Position numbers and translations under genes: made by a program. Shown one piece after another: positions 25,011 through 36,075 of a stretch of DNA of 64,000 bases (its first letter is position 1; every line of letters begins with the position of its first letter). The stretch comes from Coniella vitis. Lineage: Eukaryota > Ascomycota > Sordariomycetes > Diaporthales > Schizoparmaceae. The DNA lies in contig WUJK01000006.1 of assembly GCA_011317545.1 (NCBI GenBank), forward strand, positions 2,542,001-2,606,000. The letters are read 5' to 3'. The notes beneath the pieces were generated by a model that saw nothing but the letters and a program-made list of their open reading frames with translations, did no database searches and was not told the origin of the DNA.

Positions 25011-25817
25011 ATGGCTACCCTCAAGCACGCAGTCGAGTCCCTCGTTGGCACCTCCTACAGTGACCGTATCACCGCATCCCTCAAGGCAGCCGGTCTCGTT
25101 CCTGGTCCAGTTGCGACGCACAACGTCATCCCCGAAGACTTTCAGCCAAGAACACAGCTCGACATTGCATTCAACGGCAAGGCTGTCGACCTGGGCAACC
25201 TGTTTCACGCCGGAGAGTGCTGCGTGGCTCCCTCGGTGGGTTTCAAGGGCGAGGTGAGTGCATGGTCCCAATCTATTGGTCTAATTTTTTATTGCTCCTC
25301 CTCTCCGCCTTCGACACAGACTGGTCTTTTTGACAATTGTATGCCCTAGGATGATGCAAACTCGCACGCTACCTACACACTGATGATGGTCGACGCGGAT
25401 GCGCCCACGCCCGATGACCCAAAGTACGCGTTTTGGAGGCACTGGGTCATGACGGGGCTGCAGCCGCTGAGCGGTGACAGCAGCCTTGTAGCAGCCACCA
25501 AATTCCCCGTCACGGCATACCATCCGCCAGGCCCCAAGGCAGAGTTCGTCTTGCTCCTTGATATTCCCCCAGCCCCTTCTCCTGCCTTTGACACTTGTGT
25601 GTTGATGCTGACTACGAAGCACAGCTTCAAACCCCACAGGTACCTGTTTCTGTTGTTTCGCGAATCGAAACCGCTGGATCTGAGCAAGGACGATATTGGC
25701 GGCGAGGAATTCGAGCAGAGGCGGTCCTTTCAACCTGCAGAGGCTGTTAGCAAATTCGGATTGACTTTGGTAGGGGTCAATTGGATGAAGTGTGCAGCAG
25801 ACGACTGGCGCGAGTAG
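25011..25817 (+). CDS. Phosphatidylethanolamine-binding protein (PEBP) family
   Basis: Preferred model: exons 25011-25253, 25350-25543 and 25625-25817, giving 209 residues. Intron 1 (96 nt) has donor GTGAGT and acceptor CCCTAG. Family motifs are present: YTLMMVDADAP in exon 2 (the ligand-pocket DxDxP box), WRHW, a YHPPGP segment, and PHRYLFLLF. The second intron (25544-25624, 81 nt, donor GTTCGT, GCTGAC branch site, acceptor GCACAG) is inferred because removing it brings PPGP and PHRY to the spacing usual in the family. It is a multiple of three without a stop codon, so the unspliced form would still be read through to give 236 residues. Fungal PEBPs include the carboxypeptidase Y inhibitor Tfs1; roles in lipid binding and protease or kinase regulation are known. 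There is no signal peptide, so it is probably cytosolic. Confidence 0.85.
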
Positions 25818-28800
25818 TCTGGACAAAATTCGTGGTATTGTTTCTATCTTGCTTTTCAGTGTACTTTACAGCGAAGTCCAACAACAGTGATCACAGACCG
25901 ACCTGAAGGTAATCTGTTTATTCATCTTTGGCTTCTGGCATGTGAGTTTTGTGTTATCTGGTGTTGATTAATGAAGGTCGATGGGAAGCGATCTTGTCCG
26001 CCATTCTAAGGCAGGGGAGTATTTGATGTGCAGAAAGCACTTGCTAATGTCAGCAAGACTCGAGACAAGACGACCACAAAATGAAAAGATACGAGCGGCA
26101 GAGATGGGAGAGAGGGGTGGGCAAGACGGTCCAGGTCTAGCCAAGCGTGTTTTACATACATGCGCGCATGCATGATCATTGATCCTGCATCCAACGGCAT
26201 TCTCGTGAGCAATACAGAAGCCAATGTTGTGCATGCAGGCCGACGCTTTGCATGTGCTGGATGCGCTGATTGCGCTGGATCCTTGGATGCAGGACAGCCT
26301 AGCAGGCCTAGGTACCATTGATACCCCAGATTCTCTCGCTCGTGGCCGGAGCAGGCACCCCTGTTTGGCTCCTTCCAAGGTGGAGGCGAGGTATCTCGGT
26401 ACCGTTGCTGACTTGCAGCGTACTACTGCCTTGTAGGGCCGTCTAGAGGCCGTCCTTCACTTGGGAAGAGGCTGCGTGGGAAGGTACAATACGCCACGCT
26501 GATTGCCACGCTTCGATCTATATCCACAACTGCTCAAAGCAAAAGCTCAAGCTTACTAACATCAGCTGTAGGCACGCCTCCATCTCATTGACGGAAGATT
26601 TCTCCAATTTGCACGCCACCCGTCGTCGTCCACGCTCATCCAACCCTAATCGACCCCCAGCTCGCGACCCCCGAGCGAAGATGGGTGGCCAGCATGCCCA
26701 CCGCTGCACCTAATGGGATCCTTGTCATGCGCATCCGTCAAAGCTAGCGACTGATGATGCTTCGCTTACAGCGCCCGCTCGAGGCTAGCCTGTCCGCAAA
26801 AGGCTCTCCGGTCCGCGGCCGCTGCCCACCAGCGTGACATTGCGCTGTCGCGTTCCAGTCTGCTGGGATCGAGGATAGCCCTCGTATGGTTCACCAGGCT
26901 GCAGAGTTGTGCTTGCCAAATGGTACCCAAGCCAAGTCATCCAACGGACTGACCCTCCACCACATGAGTGCGTCTTTGGCGTGCCTCTCCAGCCAACAAC
27001 CGCAGAATCTCGAGCCAACCGCGCCTTTCCACCTGCTGTGCATGGGATTGCAAAGCACGGACCCCGAATCGACATGCATGCGAGACGCGTATGTCAAGGC
27101 CAAGTTTGAACAAACCACCGAGCCAGGTCATCTTGCTAAAGTAGCCATTTGCCGGTTCCTGTGGCTAGGCGCCGCAACACACGGATAAGCTTTGCGCATT
27201 GTTTTGTGATCTACTTGGTATGGGACTTTCGAGCAACCGTGCATTGCATAGCACAATGAAAGTCCAGTTTGACGGGCCCGCGCAGCTGCCAGGTATCAAA
27301 AGACAATGCCTGGCATCCCTGGCCAAGCCGCCGGTTACTCGTCACGGCTTCCGTCTGTATCAAGTGCCACCCGCTGGCACGCAGCAAACCAACCAACTGG
27401 AAATGGAATCAATACTGATGAGCGAGACTGACAGATTGCCTTTCTGCTCTTCGTATACAAGACTCACCGTATCCGGCAGTCGCTTGCTTTCAGCTCTCGG
27501 TCAAGATCGATCACTCGACTTGCTCATCGAAGAACCAAAGGTGGGGCGGAGGCTCCACTTTACCCCCAGACCAGCGAACAACAAAAGACCCATTTCTCCA
27601 GATTCCAAAGACCCACTTGTCTCCCCGCAAATGCATCGGGCTCCCCCCGCAGAATTGTGTGGCGGTCGGTCCATTTCACTCGCTTAGCAAATACGACATG
27701 GCGAGGGATATCCCGTGACAACTTTATACAGATCACCAACTATCTTCTGGTGCTTCTTCACCTTCGCAACAACTTTCGATCGCTGTGCTGTGCTGTGCTG
27801 TGCTGGTTTGCTGCGGCATTCGGTGGACTTGGCCCATGCAATGAGCCTTGTGGCGCGCGCGCGCGTGTGTGTGTGTGTGTGCCGCTCTGCCGCATCCTTT
27901 ACCCGCGCCCGCTACTGGACAAGCCTCAGCTAACGCTTGGCAGTTCACCTTCACAAGACGGGAACCGACAGAAGGCACACAACGTACAGCTGGTGTAGGG
28001 GTCTGGGGGTCAACCACCCGCGAGGGCCGCGGCCCCACCGCGCACGCCTTTCCTTGCAGAGACTAATGAGCTTATTACTCTTAATTACACCCGCAAGATA
28101 ACACAATCTGCAACGGATAAGCTTGCGAAGGCCCCATTCTTTATTCCTGGGTCGCGGAAAATGTGTCATGGAAACATTCTCATCCTTTTATACTTTGAAG
28201 AAAAATTCTAGGCTATCCTGGAGCCCCACGTCGAGTGATCCATGAGTGGGCACTCTCGCTCATCTTGTGTGGGGACTAGGTAGGACTTTGGCAGGCTTTT
28301 CTGGAGTCTAGCCTGGTCTGACTGGCCACAAGCCCATACGCTCCTGGCTCCTGGTCGTCCGGCTGCGTTTGATAGTGCTTCCTCGCCTTTGAGTACCATT
28401 GGTGGACTTTTACCCCGGACAGCATCTCCGCATCACCTCCACGCTTCCAGCCCCATGGGAGCAACGACCGGGGGGGCAGGGCCAGATTATTGGATCCTGC
28501 ACGTGCTGAGGATGCGAATGCAAGGAGGCTCGCTTTCTCTCCACGGGGAAAAGAATGGAACAATGGAGCAAAAGCTGGGGGAAAACCTGGGGTTTGTTGC
28601 ATTGCAAGGCCGCCTTGGGAATCGAGCCAGACGGTGCTTTTGGACCAAGTGCGTCTGCCCGAACCGGTATGGGGCTGCAATGCCGTATCCCGGCGCTCCT
28701 CAAAGAGACTCACCCCCCTTTTACCCAATCACGCATGAGCGGCTGGCCTACCGCCTCCCCAGAGACCTAGGAACAGCCTCATGGCCCTTGCTCTCACCCT

Positions 28801-29157
28801 CCCCCACGAGCAATCCTGCATGCGACAGCAGGGGTACACTCGAAAGGGTTATATGCGTTGACAAACTATGCGTCCGCTCCCTGGCCTGTCCACCTGACCG
28901 CGCTGTTGGGAATATACCTATCTAGCCGCAAAGAGGGGTTGGAGTGAGGAATAGATAAAGGTCTGGCGACTTCCACACCACACCAGAACCGTTCCCTTCT
29001 CTCCAGCCTTCGATTTCTCTCCTCGCTCGAGACTGGCAGCGTCAGCGCGTTTTTCCCTACTCGCTTGGTTCAACTCTCGACAATAACTTCTCTTCCACTT
29101 GTTTCCCACATACTCTATAGCAGGCAGGCCGGCTCACTGCCCGCAACCACCGCCAAA
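25818..29157. other. Gene-poor interval, no gene seen
   Basis: A 3.3-kb stretch with frames on all strands but none with a recognisable family or a plausible exon chain. It contains a TGTGC pentamer array near 27782-27803 and a 30-bp alternating purine-pyrimidine tract at 27853-27882. The last 250 nt, pyrimidine-rich, probably hold the promoter of the permease starting at 29158. A single small lineage-specific gene cannot be ruled out. Confidence 0.5.
27853..27882. repeat. (GC)n(GT)n alternating purine-pyrimidine tract
   Basis: Thirty bases of strict alternation, first GC then GT, the kind of sequence that can form left-handed DNA. It lies in an intergenic region about 1.3 kb upstream of the permease gene. 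Confidence 0.8.
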
Positions 29158-30974
29158 ATGGTCGGCTCCAAGCGGTTGTACAACTGGTGCGTGTTGGATT
29201 GCTATATCTCTGTTGTTGTTCGCACCAGACGCTAACTCCAGTTTGCTTCGCAATAGGTACATTTCCATCATTGCGGCCATGTGTATGGTCCTGTACGGAT
29301 ATGATGCCTCGACCTACAACTCAATCCAAAATTCAGATAATTGGCTGGCGTGGTTCGGCCTGACACCGGTATGCTGCTATTGCTTCGAACAAGTGCTGAA
29401 TCGGATACGGAGCTGATACTAATGTGCTTTGGGCTTACAGGACGACGTATACATCCTTGGTCTCATCAACACAATCTACTCCATCGGCGCCATCGTCTCT
29501 GGTTGGTTTGTTGGTGGCCCTGTGGTAAGTCAAGGACGGCTTGCGATCCACAACAGCATCTCTTGTATATGTATACACAATCAACTGACATGTTTCTGCC
29601 ACCAGGCCGACTTTGGTGGACGTCGTGTGGGCATGGGTCTTGGATGTTTTGTCACCATTTTTGCTACCTTTATGCAGACATTTGCGCCCAAGGGAAGCCT
29701 TGCCTGCTTTATGACCGGCCGCTTCTTTGTCGGCTTTGGCCAGGGAATGGCTCTGAGTGAGTTGAACTAGATAGTACGATTCCCGCTTTCGGTCTTCGAC
29801 TTGCTAATGATATGTGTTCACAGCTGCCGGTCCCGTGTATATTGGGGAGATGGCCCCTCCTGAGATTCGTGGTGTCATTATGGCTTTCTGGCAGACATTC
29901 TACTCTGTTGGAGCCTTTATTGCCTACTGGATCAATTACGCCTCCAGCGGCAACACGAGCTTGGGAGAGTGGGACTGGCGCATGGTCGTCATTTTCCAGA
30001 TCCTTGTTCCCGTTCTCATCATGATCTTGCTGCCCTTCATGCCCGAGACCCCTCGGTGGTGGATTCAGAAGAAGGGCAACTTTGAGGCTGCCCGTGCGTC
30101 ACTGCAGCGCATCCGTGAAACCGAGGCTGAGGTCGAGGAAGAACTCACTGTCATCCGTGAAGCCCTCGAGTACGAAAAGGAGGCCATCAGCTCCAGCTAC
30201 AGCGCCCTCTTCAAGGACCCCTCTGTGCGGAAGCGTCTCCTTCTGGCTTTTGTCCTCAACATTGGCCAGCAGCTCACTGGCCAGGGTTCTCTGAACACCT
30301 TCTCCAGCGAGATTTACAAGAAGGTTTGGACTTCGAGCCACACCATCAACCTCATCAACGCTCTCAACGCCACCTTTGGTATCCTCTTTACCCTGAACGC
30401 TGTCTGGACAGTGGATCGCTTCGGACGTCGCTGGATGTTCATTGTCGGTGCTTTAGGTATGGCCGCTTGCATGCTGGTCGTTTCCATTGTCGGTCTCGCC
30501 ACACCTGGATCAACCAGCAAGTCCGAGCCTGTGGGCATCGCCATTGTCTTCCTTCTCTTCTTGTTCATCTTCTTCTACAAGCCAACATGGGGTGCCACAA
30601 CATGGATTTGGACCTCTGAAGTCTTCAGCATGAACGTGCGTGCCCAGGCTGTTGGCATGTGCTCTCAAACGCAAAACGTTGCGCAGGCCATCTTCAACCA
30701 ATTCTTTCCCTTGTTCCTCAAAAACACTGGCTTCAAGTGCTTTTTCTTCTTCATGGCCGTCAACATTCTGCTGGCCGTCTTTGTTTACTTCTGCATCCCA
30801 GAGACCAAGCAGGTCCCACTCGAGGAGATTGATGTCCTCTTTGGTGGCGCCAATCACGTCGACAAGGGCGCACAGATTCTGGGCATTCCCAAGGAAGAGA
30901 GCGGTGCACACCACGTTGCCGAGAAGGATGGGCGTGCCCGCGTGCAGGAAACGGAGAATATCAACTATGCGTAG
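29158..30974 (+). CDS. MFS sugar transporter (SP family)
   Basis: Five exons, 29158-29186, 29257-29368, 29441-29524, 29606-29756 and 29824-30974, encode 508 residues, the usual length for sugar porters. All four introns (70-81 nt) have GT donors (GTGCGT, GTATGC, GTAAGT, GTGAGT), AG acceptors and matching phase; GCTAAC or similar branch sites are visible. Family signatures are clear: GYDAS in the first membrane helix, ADFGGRRVGMG in the loop 2-3 motif, a PETPRWW segment after helix 6, a GQQLTGQGSLNTF segment in helix 7, VDRFGRR, and PETK near the end. Twelve membrane helices are expected and the protein should sit in the plasma membrane as a proton symporter or facilitator. The substrate cannot be told from sequence; hexoses, pentoses or disaccharides are all possible. 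Confidence 0.9.
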
Positions 30975-31620
30975 GAGCAATGTGTTGACGGCGATGTGAG
31001 TAGACCCACGACACATGGAGCAAGCATACAGTCCGATTGTACAGAATTCCAATTCGGTTCTTGCCTGCTTTAGGTGGCTAGGTCTTGCATTTTGCACAAC
31101 AGAAAGATGTGTGCTTGGAGGAGATGATCAAGTCTCTTTCTCAACGGGCTCATGTTGAGCATGGCATCTGGGTGCTACGTGTTACTAATGATTGTTGTCT
31201 TTGATATCCAATTGATTTTTTGTTTTCTTCTGCCATTGGGCTTTCATGAAACTTGATTCGCTTTGGTTTGGTGTAAGGCATATTTGCCTGCGTCTTGAAG
31301 GCTTTTGAAAGCCACGCACTTAACAAAACATTGATAACCAAGGATTTAGGGATGTTTCTTTACACTTACGCCGTGATAGTGAGCCTTGAGATTTCCACAG
31401 CCTCACTCTGGCTCCAGGACGGACCATCCGTCCCTGCATACTCGACATGTTCCGACAAGAGTACCTCGCCACCACCTCACTCGATCCCCAAAAGCAGAAG
31501 AGGAGGAGCCTTTAGCAGGACATACTGTGTGATCTATACGGCGATATCACCGGCAGCCGCAAGCGTGATTTTCTTGCCCTTCGAATTCAACCCGTCGGGA
31601 AAAAGTGAAGCAACAAGACA
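30975..31620. other. Convergent intergenic region, no gene seen
   Basis: The permease and the arsenate reductase genes converge here, so the segment should mostly be their 3' UTRs. No reading frame looks real. Confidence 0.6.
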
Positions 31621-32313
31621 TCAAGCTGACCAAGCAGCGGAATTGTATTCCTCCATCCACTCCACGAATGCGGGCCCTGCAGTCGCCCAGCCCTTGACTC
31701 CTTCAGCCAATACCAGGCTTTCCATCTCACCCTTGACTGTGCCGTGGTCAACCAGGTAGTCTCCGAACCAGCCAGCTGCCCGTGTACCGCGTCCACGCGA
31801 AGAGGCTTTCAAATGTCAGTTTGCAGTTACCGCACACGTCGACTTTCGAATCAAGCCAGACAATAATACTCACAGCAGTACCAGATGACTTTGCGCACAC
31901 CCGCGGCTTTAAATATGCTATAAAGCGCCGGGATGCTTGGGTACAGGCTTTGCGCAGGTAAGTTGATGGACCCACGTATTGTCCCGCCCTAAACAAGACA
32001 AATTGGCCCACGATGTCCATCATGTTGGGATTTTGTGTCTCCGCCGTCTTATGAAAAAAAGGGTGTGTCCTGGATGAGAAAGAGGGAAAAAAAAAAAAAA
32101 AAAAAAAGAATTTGGACAATTCTTCGGTCTCACCTCATGGTCGTTGCGTCGCAAGTCGACGAGAACAAAGTCGGCCTGGGTGCCCGAGCCTTGAGACCCC
32201 TTCAGCATCTCGCATACCTGGTCCCGTGTCAAGCTGCGCGGCTGGTGCTTAGGAACGGGATACGCCGCGTGCCACGGCGTGTTGTTGTTGCCTTGTTCTG
32301 GAGGATTACTCAT
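31621..32313 (-). CDS. Arsenate reductase, Acr2/Cdc25-like rhodanese
   Basis: Three exons on the minus strand, 32313-32134, 31988-31874 and 31805-31621, encode 159 residues. The start was placed at the second in-frame ATG (MSNPPEQ) because the upstream extension is encoded by low-complexity poly-G sequence. The rhodanese core is recognisable: FVLVDLRRNDHE at the end of exon 1, GGTIRGSINLPAQS opening exon 2, and the active loop C98-x5-R104 (CSSSRGR), followed by GTRAAGWF. A C-x5-R loop is the catalytic site of the Acr2/Cdc25 group, which reduces arsenate to arsenite with glutathione/glutaredoxin. Intron 2 falls right after the catalytic Cys. Intron 1 contains a run of 21 A (T on the coding strand). 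Divergent pairing with ACR3 strongly supports an arsenic role. A Cdc25-like phosphatase activity is the alternative. Confidence 0.85.
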
Positions 32314-32840
32314 TTTCAGAATGGAGGTTATCACAAATAAGAAGGATGGGTGATCTGAGTGCTTGATCACACCGATGCCCCCCCCCCCCTCCCGAACCAT
32401 GGCCTACAATATAAATGGATTGTCTACACTTATGTAAGAGGCCTGAGGCTATTGGACGTCTGGGGGAATGCCAAGAGCGCAACCTCGCTGTCAGGCCCCT
32501 CACATGATTGGACGATTTGACCGAGGCCTTATTCATGTACTGTGTACCCAAAGTCGTACCCACACAGCAAGCAAGCCATGACAGGCATCACCTTGATAGA
32601 TAAACCCACCGCCGACTGGGCAAGTCCACACGAAGAAAGGAGAAAAAGAAAGAGGAAATAATAAACGCGAAGTACAAAACGCAGTAGATTCCGCTATAGG
32701 AGTTTGCATCTTTTGTTTATTATTTAATTTTAGTTATTTTATTCTCTGGAGTTTGCTTTCTCTTTGCTCTTTTTGCTGCAGGCTTGCCTGGTTCTTCCGC
32801 TGCAATTACACTTCAACTCCTAACATTCAAGATAGTCAAA
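32314..32840. promoter_or_regulatory. Shared divergent promoter of arsenic genes
   Basis: The 527 bp between the two start codons must drive both the reductase (left) and ACR3 (right), which suggests co-regulation by arsenic. ATTGG boxes (CCAAT on the other strand) lie at 32451 and 32507, a poly-C run near 32378-32390, and a pyrimidine-rich leader just upstream of ACR3. I looked for the yeast Yap8-type palindrome TGATTAATAATCA and did not find it. Confidence 0.7.
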
Positions 32841-34213
32841 ATGTCCACAGTGAATCCCAAGAACGAACAAGTGCTCGCGATTGAGCAGCCCTCATCGCCC
32901 CCAACCAAATTGGACATCGAGGGCCAAGCCCATCATCCCTGGAAAGACGAAGACGACGATGAACAAGAAGAGCAAATCTCGGCTTTCAGAGCTCTCGGAT
33001 GGCTCGATCGATTCCTCGCAGTCTGGATTATTCTCGCCATGGCAATCGGCATCATTCTAGGCAACTTTGTGCCTTCCACCGGGCCAGCTCTGGAAAAGGG
33101 GAAATTTGTTGGAGTGTCGGTGCCAATTGGTGAGTGAAAGAACGATTTGTGCCGACGTTGGGAAGAGCAACAGCAACTGATGACTTTTCTAGCCGTTGGC
33201 CTCCTCGTGATGATGTACCCCATCCTTTGCAAAGTCCGCTACGAGTCCTTGCATCGTCTCTTCGCTCACCGTGCCATCTGGAAGCAAATCGCCTTCAGTC
33301 TCGTCATCAACTGGATTGTTGCTCCTTTTCTCATGGTAAGTCGGCCCTCGAGTGCGTTGCCATAGGCTCACCATCAACACGGGGGCTAACATAGTCAGCT
33401 CGGCCTCGCCTGGGCGTTTCTGCCCGACAAAAGCGGGTTACGAATTGGCTTGATTCTTGTAGGGCTTGGAAGGTGTATTGCAATGGTGGGTATACACACA
33501 AAGCCGCAATTCTTTCAAACCAAGACAACTGATTGAAGCTGACATCTCTTTTCCAGGTTCTCATTTGGAATGGTCTTTCGGGTGGTGATAGCGAGTACTG
33601 CGCCATCCTCGTTGCCATCAATTCCATCCTTCAGATGTTCATCACCGCACCCTTGGCTGTTTTCTTCGTCCAAACCATCAGCCACGAGGAAGGCGTCAAC
33701 ACGATTTCCTACCACGTAGTAGCGACGAGTGTCGCAGTCTTCCTGGGGATCCCGCTCGGCGCCGCAATCACCACCCGCGTTGCCCTCAGACTCACCGCGG
33801 GGCCAGCCTGGTACGACCGTGTCTTTCTCCGCCTTGTCGCGCCGTGGTCCCTGATCGGTCTGCTCTACACGATTCTTGTCCTGTTTGCATCGCAAGGGCG
33901 ACAGGTGGTCCACCAGATCGTCTCGGTTGTCCGGGTTGCTGCGCCTCTCACCGTCTACTTCCTCTCCATCTTCTTTGTGACGCTCTTTATCGCGCGCCGG
34001 CTGGGCTTCACCTACCCGCTGACGACTACCCAGAGCTTTACTGCTTCCAGCAACAACTTTGAGTTGGCTATCGCCGTTGCCGTTGCTACCTATGGCCCGG
34101 AGAGCGACCAGGCGCTGGCCGCAACGGTGGGACCGCTGATCGAGGTGCCGGTCCTACTTGCCTTGGTTTATCTCATGCGCTGGGTACGAAGAAGATGGGC
34201 ATGGAAATTGTAG
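32841..34213 (+). CDS. ACR3: Arsenite efflux transporter ACR3
   Basis: Four exons, 32841-33129, 33193-33335, 33399-33485 and 33557-34213, encode 391 residues. All three introns (62-71 nt) have GT donors and AG acceptors and keep phase. The start at 32841 is the ATG preceding MSTVNPK; the frame upstream of it has no ATG. The N-terminal 50 residues are acidic and cytosolic. The membrane domain shows the ACR3 signatures: VGLLVMMYP in helix 2, LAWAFLPD, GLGRCIAM with the conserved essential Cys (C170), VLIWNGLSGGD, and SNNFELAIA near residues 338-346 with a conserved Glu (E342). Family members have ten membrane helices and expel arsenite, using the proton gradient, at the plasma membrane. Its neighbours (arsenate reductase and bZIP factor) make an arsenic detoxification module. 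Length matches the family. Confidence 0.93.
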
Positions 34214-34423
34214 GGAGGCAAGGTGGGCACAGCCTTTGAATTTGAAGGCTTCAATTGTCCATGTTAGGCAGGCCGGGAGGTATGTGTTCTGTGGGAATCG
34301 GAGAATGGCAAAATCCTGCAGATGTGAGAATTTTGCACAGGCTTTACAACAGATAGATAGACCAGGAGCATAATCGATAGCAGACGTACGTACGTACGTT
34401 CAATCTAAACCCGACATTCCCTA

Positions 34424-35353
34424 TCATGTTATTTTGTCCATCAACAGAAATAGTCTCGAGCTTTGAACCTCACAGTCATCAGATGCGCCACAACGCAACC
34501 ATCGCTTGATCTCATCCGCGTGGATGTTGTGCTGGATTCCGGCCATCAAGTCGACGGCCTTTTTGCAGGGTATGCCCTTTCCTTCCAGGGCCGGGCCAGG
34601 TATGGGCGTCTCAGGCGGACAGAAGCAATCGGACACTGGAGGCAGTATTTCCCCCGGGTGGCCTGTGTGAATGGTGTCGCCGTTGCAGATGAAGGATATA
34701 CTCGCTCGATCCGGAGAGTGAGGAGTAGTCTCTTGCGGAACCTCTACGGCGCTGCCTTGTGCTGTCGCGGTTTTTGCCAACGTAGTGCGTATGTTTGGAC
34801 TCTCTAGCGCTGGCAGATGTACTCGCGATTGACTTCGTGTTGAATCAACAAGACCAGATGGAGTTGGTGCGCCTAACGCTGGTAGAATGTCTTTACTTTG
34901 GGGCGGGGTCGTGGGCGAAGAATGCTCTGCCGTGCAAGATTCGTCGGCACCTGCTAGCGGCACCTCCCGTACAGGACTGCAATAAGCCTGGGAAATGGAC
35001 GCCGACAAAGACGTCCCATCGTCCTCGCGTCCACCAAGCCGGAGATGGCGATCAATCTCAGACTGCGAGACGCCACGACGACGCAGCAGGCTGCGGAGGC
35101 CCTGGTTCTCGTGCTTGAGGGCCCTGGCTACACGCTGCAGCTCGATGCTGGCCTGGATGCCCTCGCGCTCATACCGCGACACTCGGTCTTGCAGGTCTTT
35201 TACGAATTGCCTATGGCGAGCCCGTGAACGGCGCTGGTTGTCGCGGTTCTGGGTCGCGGACGCGGGGATCCTGTTCTTTGATTGGGCAACGTCAGCATCT
35301 GTGTCAGTCTTCTCAAGTACAGCCCGTACGGAGGAAGAGACCTTTCTGGGCAT
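34424..35353 (-). CDS. bZIP transcription factor beside ACR3
   Basis: A single-exon frame of 309 residues from ATG 35353; the open frame extends upstream to 35602, but the region before MPRKV does not look like protein and the basic region follows closely. The basic region (about 35-55) contains NRDNQRRSRARHRQF, the Asn-x7-Arg-type DNA-contact pattern of fungal bZIPs, and the zipper runs from about 53 to 90. The middle is Ser/Pro/Thr-rich. The C-terminal domain carries five cysteines (243, 245, 263, 288 and 294), including CFC and CGASDDC. Similar C-terminal Cys patterns occur in other fungal bZIPs, so they do not prove metalloid sensing. It is convergent with ACR3 (210-bp gap). By analogy with yeast Yap8 it could regulate the arsenic genes, which is inference from position only. 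Confidence 0.8.
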   Translation of the reverse strand: MPRKVSSSVRAVLEKTDTDADVAQSKNRIPASATQNRDNQRRSRARHRQFVKDLQDRVSRYEREGIQASIELQRVARALKHENQGLRSLLRRRGVSQSEIDRHLRLGGREDDGTSLSASISQAYCSPVREVPLAGADESCTAEHSSPTTPPQSKDILPALGAPTPSGLVDSTRSQSRVHLPALESPNIRTTLAKTATAQGSAVEVPQETTPHSPDRASISFICNGDTIHTGHPGEILPPVSDCFCPPETPIPGPALEGKGIPCKKAVDLMAGIQHNIHADEIKRWLRCGASDDCEVQSSRLFLLMDKIT

Positions 35354-36075
35354 AAGCAATGCAGGATGAAAGACTTGTTTCGAAAACGTATCAAGTAATG
35401 AAATTTTGCTTGGTGAAAACGTGTAGTGTATCTGGAGCCCAGCTCTGACTGAACAAGGCGCTAGAATGATGGAAGGCACCATGAGATAACGCCACAACCA
35501 CTTTGTGGTAATGGTTCCGTGGCGCAGGGCCCACCGCCAAATGACATAAGCGAAATGTCTGTCACTCCCAGCCTCTGATTGGTCGAGAGTATTTTGTGCC
35601 ATCAGCCGCTTGATTCGTTGCGTATGTGATGGTCTGGCCTCGTGCCCGTGAGCGATTTCCTAGACTTACCATACGTAATTGACGGTGTGTTCGTATACAA
35701 CCAATTGGTGTGTGGGATAGCTTGCGGGTTGATTGAAAGGATAGCTAACTACGTATGTGATGGCTATGGAAAAGAGGCTGAGGTGTACGTCAGGACTTTC
35801 CCTCGACCTGAGCCGTCGGTCACCTCTCTTTGGCCAATGAAACTCATTAGCTGCAAAGTAGTATGATCGATGTGTAAGCTTTGGATCTCTCATCGGGTAC
35901 GAAAGTAATAAAATTGTACTATGTAGACATATATCAGGAGCTATGAGGCGAACACTCCGATGGCAGCGGTGAGTTGACCACACGGTGACCATTGAGCACT
36001 TGTATGATGATTTGGACCGCAAACGGCATCATCTACCAAGGTGCTTGTTAGCAGCCACACAGCTAGCGAATGGAG
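35354..36075. other. Intergenic, bZIP promoter region
   Basis: Contains the probable promoter and leader of the bZIP gene and then AT-richer sequence leading into retroelement remnants. One TACTATGTA nonamer lies at 35917-35925. No gene is visible. I looked here for a copia LTR matching sequence upstream of the gag remnant and could not see one. Confidence 0.5.

Noticed and set aside
32784..32840. Upstream extension of ACR3 by 19 codons
   Set aside because: The extension begins with TTG, not ATG. The ATG at 32841 directly follows a typical pyrimidine-rich leader.
35354..35602. Longer bZIP start giving 392 residues
   Set aside because: The extra 83 residues have promoter-like sequence and no conservation pattern I can recognise. 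The ATG at 35353 sits at the usual distance before the basic region.
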